From: Yoonia sp.
GTDB taxonomy: Bacteria > Pseudomonadota > Alphaproteobacteria > Rhodobacterales > Rhodobacteraceae
Direction of reading: 5' to 3'
Length of the DNA stretch: 15,991 nucleotides
Assembly: GCA_028822885.1 (NCBI GenBank)
Contig: JAPKCP010000032.1
Span: 1 to 15,991 of the forward strand
The notes beneath the pieces were generated by a model, which was given only the letters and a program-made list of their open reading frames with translations, was not told where the DNA came from and did no database searches. Numbering within the stretch: position 1 is the first letter of the stretch; every line of letters begins with the position of its first letter. Positions 14,107 through 15,991 of this stretch are shown piece after piece. Position numbers and translations under genes: made by a program.

Positions 14107-15459
14107 ATGTCCGGCCACGGTACACCTATTCCTATGACATCCCGCCCTTGCGGCCCCCTGACAGGTGAGGCCAATGTGCCCGGCGATAAGTCGATTTCGC
14201 ACCGATCCCTAATTCTTGGGGCTATGGCTGTTGGCGAAACTCGGATCACTGGGTTGCTTGAAGGTGAAGATGTTCTTGATACGGCCAAGGCCATGCGTGC
14301 TTTTGGGGCCGAAGTGATTAACCATGGAAGTGGCGAATGGTCGGTTCACGGTGTTGGTGTTGGTGGCTTTGCAGAGCCTGATCACGTCATTGACTGTGGG
14401 AATTCTGGCACTGGTGTGCGGTTGATCATGGGGGCGATGGCGACCTCGCCGGTCACTGTGACCTTTACTGGCGACGCATCGCTGAATGGTCGTCCGATGG
14501 GTCGTGTCACTGATCCGCTCGCCTTGTTTGGCACGCAGACTGTTGGCCGCCAAGGTGGGCGTTTGCCGATGACCCTCGTTGGTGCCGTTGACCCATTGCC
14601 CGTCCGCTATGTTGTTCCTGTGCCGTCTGCGCAGGTGAAGTCAGCGGTTTTGTTGGCCGGTCTGAATGCCCCCGGCCAGACTGTTGTGATCGAGAAAGAA
14701 GCCACCCGCGATCATACTGAACGCATGTTAAAAGGCTTTGGTGCAGAGCTGACAGTTGAAGACACGGATGAAGGCCGCGTGATCACATTAACGGGTCAGC
14801 CTGAGCTGAAACCGCAAGACATTATCGTACCGCGTGATCCGTCCTCGGCTGCTTTTCCAGTTTGTGCAGCGATCATTACCCCCGGCTCTGATGTGCTGGT
14901 GCCAAACATTGGTTTGAATCCCACCCGCGCTGGCCTGTTCACAACCTTGCAAGAGATGGGTGCTGACCTTGTGTTTGAGAATATGCGCGAAGAAGGCGGT
15001 GAACCTGTCGCTGATCTGCGCGCGAAATTTTCGCCCAATCTGAAGGGTATTGTTGTACCACCAGCGCGTGCTGCGAGCATGATCGACGAATATCCGGTCT
15101 TGTCGATAGTAGCATCTTTCGCGCGGGGCGTCACTGATATGCAGGGCGTCAAAGAATTGCGTGTGAAAGAAAGCGACCGGATTGATGCAATGGCTAAGGG
15201 CCTTCGTGCCGCTGGTGTGAGTGTGGACGAGGGCGAGGATTGGTGGAAAGTCACGGGTCTAGGCCATGGCAATGTGCCGGGTGGTGTGACTGTCGCCAGT
15301 GTTCTGGATCACCGAATCGCGATGGCGTTCATGGTGATGGGAATGGCCACGCAAAAACCAATGACAGTTGATGATGGGTCCCCTATCGCTACATCATTTC
15401 CGATATTCGAGACCCTGATGGGTCGTCTTGGCGCGCAGCTTGTTCGGAACAACACATGA
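14107..15459 (+). CDS. aroA: 3-phosphoshikimate 1-carboxyvinyltransferase (EPSP synthase, CP4-like class)
   Basis: EPSP synthase joins shikimate-3-phosphate and PEP in the sixth shikimate-pathway step. The 450-residue protein matches the class that includes Agrobacterium CP4 in its landmarks: PGDKSISHRSLILGAMA (25-41), GDASLNGRPMGRV (122-134), AQVKSAVLLAGLNAPG, RDHTERMLKGFGA, DPSSAAFP and ELRVKESDRI. At the PEP-site loop it reads GNSGTG (98-103) with Gly101, where CP4 has the Ala (Ala100) tied to glyphosate tolerance, so ordinary sensitivity is more likely. GGAG (14097-14100) is 6 nt before the ATG. The stop overlaps cmk by 4 nt, so the two are translationally coupled. Confidence 0.96.
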   Translation: MSGHGTPIPMTSRPCGPLTGEANVPGDKSISHRSLILGAMAVGETRITGLLEGEDVLDTAKAMRAFGAEVINHGSGEWSVHGVGVGGFAEPDHVIDCGNSGTGVRLIMGAMATSPVTVTFTGDASLNGRPMGRVTDPLALFGTQTVGRQGGRLPMTLVGAVDPLPVRYVVPVPSAQVKSAVLLAGLNAPGQTVVIEKEATRDHTERMLKGFGAELTVEDTDEGRVITLTGQPELKPQDIIVPRDPSSAAFPVCAAIITPGSDVLVPNIGLNPTRAGLFTTLQEMGADLVFENMREEGGEPVADLRAKFSPNLKGIVVPPARAASMIDEYPVLSIVASFARGVTDMQGVKELRVKESDRIDAMAKGLRAAGVSVDEGEDWWKVTGLGHGNVPGGVTVASVLDHRIAMAFMVMGMATQKPMTVDDGSPIATSFPIFETLMGRLGAQLVRNNT

Positions 15460-15991
15460 CGTTTACTGTGGCTATCGATGGCCCCGCAGCGGCGGGCAAA
15501 GGCACGATCTCAAAGGCAGTCGCGGCCCATTTTGGTTTTGCACATCTGGATACAGGTCTGCTGTACCGTGCCGTTGGGGCAAAGGTGAATGCAGGTATGG
15601 ATGCCATCGAAGCGGCCCAAACGCTTGACCCGTCTGACCTTGAAAACGATGCACTACGCACGGCACAAGCGGCGCAAGCGGCCAGTCAAGTGGCCGTCAT
15701 CCCAGAAGTTCGTGCCGCTTTGCTCGCGTTCCAACGCAGCTTTGCAAACCGTGGCGACGGCGCCGTTCTTGATGGGCGTGATATTGGGACGGTTATTTGC
15801 CCTGATGCGGCTGTGAAGCTGTATGTGACGGCCTCTGCAGTGTGCCGCGCGGATCGCCGGTATCAAGAGCTATTGGCAAAGGGCCATGACGTGACAGCGA
15901 CAGGTGTCCTCGAAGATGTGATTGCCCGTGACAAGCGTGACAGCGAACGTGCGACAGCGCCAATGGTTGCAGCTCATGATGCTATTGCAAT
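15456..15991 (+). CDS. cmk: Cytidylate kinase (3' end beyond window)
   Basis: Cytidylate kinase phosphorylates CMP and dCMP with ATP in the cytosol. The frame opens at ATG 15456, overlapping the aroA stop (ATGA), and runs 178 full codons to the window edge without a stop. The P-loop is GPAAAGKGT (9-17), followed by LDTGLLYRAVG, the nucleotide-binding signature of this family, and later LDGRDIGTV and the lid-region RADRRYQEL. A complete Cmk is about 205-230 residues, so roughly 30-50 are missing on the right. The aroA-cmk order, often followed by rpsA, is common in alphaproteobacteria. Confidence 0.94.
   Translation, partial: MTFTVAIDGPAAAGKGTISKAVAAHFGFAHLDTGLLYRAVGAKVNAGMDAIEAAQTLDPSDLENDALRTAQAAQAASQVAVIPEVRAALLAFQRSFANRGDGAVLDGRDIGTVICPDAAVKLYVTASAVCRADRRYQELLAKGHDVTATGVLEDVIARDKRDSERATAPMVAAHDAIA

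Noticed and set aside
1..15991. CRISPR array, prophage, toxin-antitoxin or defence island
   Set aside because: No regularly spaced repeats, phage structural genes, toxin-antitoxin pair or defence-gene signature was seen; nearly all the sequence is taken by core housekeeping genes.

Overview
The window looks like a chromosomal segment from a marine Rhodobacterales (roseobacter-type) alphaproteobacterium. Three things point there: a divergent irr / fabA-fabB arrangement, the alphaproteobacterial miaB-phoH-ybeY-corC-lnt-metK-trmB core cluster, and a SAM/SAH-type riboswitch directly in front of metK, a riboswitch class known essentially from Rhodobacterales. Base composition looks moderate by eye; it was not computed.

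Layout. Positions 1-480 are a scar region: a REP-like palindrome abuts the C-terminal tail of an IS3-type transposase and its probable right end, followed by an intrinsic terminator and two further hairpins. Next comes a minus-strand fatty-acid block, fabA (2674-2165) then fabB (1709-480), with an unrecognised 60-codon ORF between them. irr, a Fur-family iron/heme regulator, is divergent from fabA. Positions 3.3-4.4 kb look eroded: a membrane protein that appears to have lost its N-terminus, then an intact reading frame for a REP-associated transposase relative whose expected catalytic residues are replaced. A glycosyltransferase-like hypothetical gene converges on it.

From 5.4 kb on, everything reads rightward: miaB (tRNA ms2i6A), a two-gene envelope operon (OmpA-like protein plus small lipoprotein) ending in a strong terminator, then phoH-ybeY-corC-lnt in tight succession, the riboswitch and metK, a terminator-like hairpin, trmB, a palindromic repeat, aroA, and the first 178 codons of cmk, which runs off the right edge.

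Functionally this is a housekeeping region: RNA maturation and quality control (miaB, ybeY, phoH, trmB), envelope lipoprotein maturation and fatty-acid synthesis (lnt, fabA, fabB), SAM supply (metK, whose product feeds miaB and trmB), the shikimate pathway and nucleotide metabolism. The less ordinary items are a paired Cys-containing domain shared at identical Cys spacing by the adjacent OmpA-like protein and lipoprotein, the RAYT-like protein lacking its catalytic residues, and REP-like palindromes in the same window. I found no CRISPR array, tRNA, rRNA, prophage or obvious defence system.
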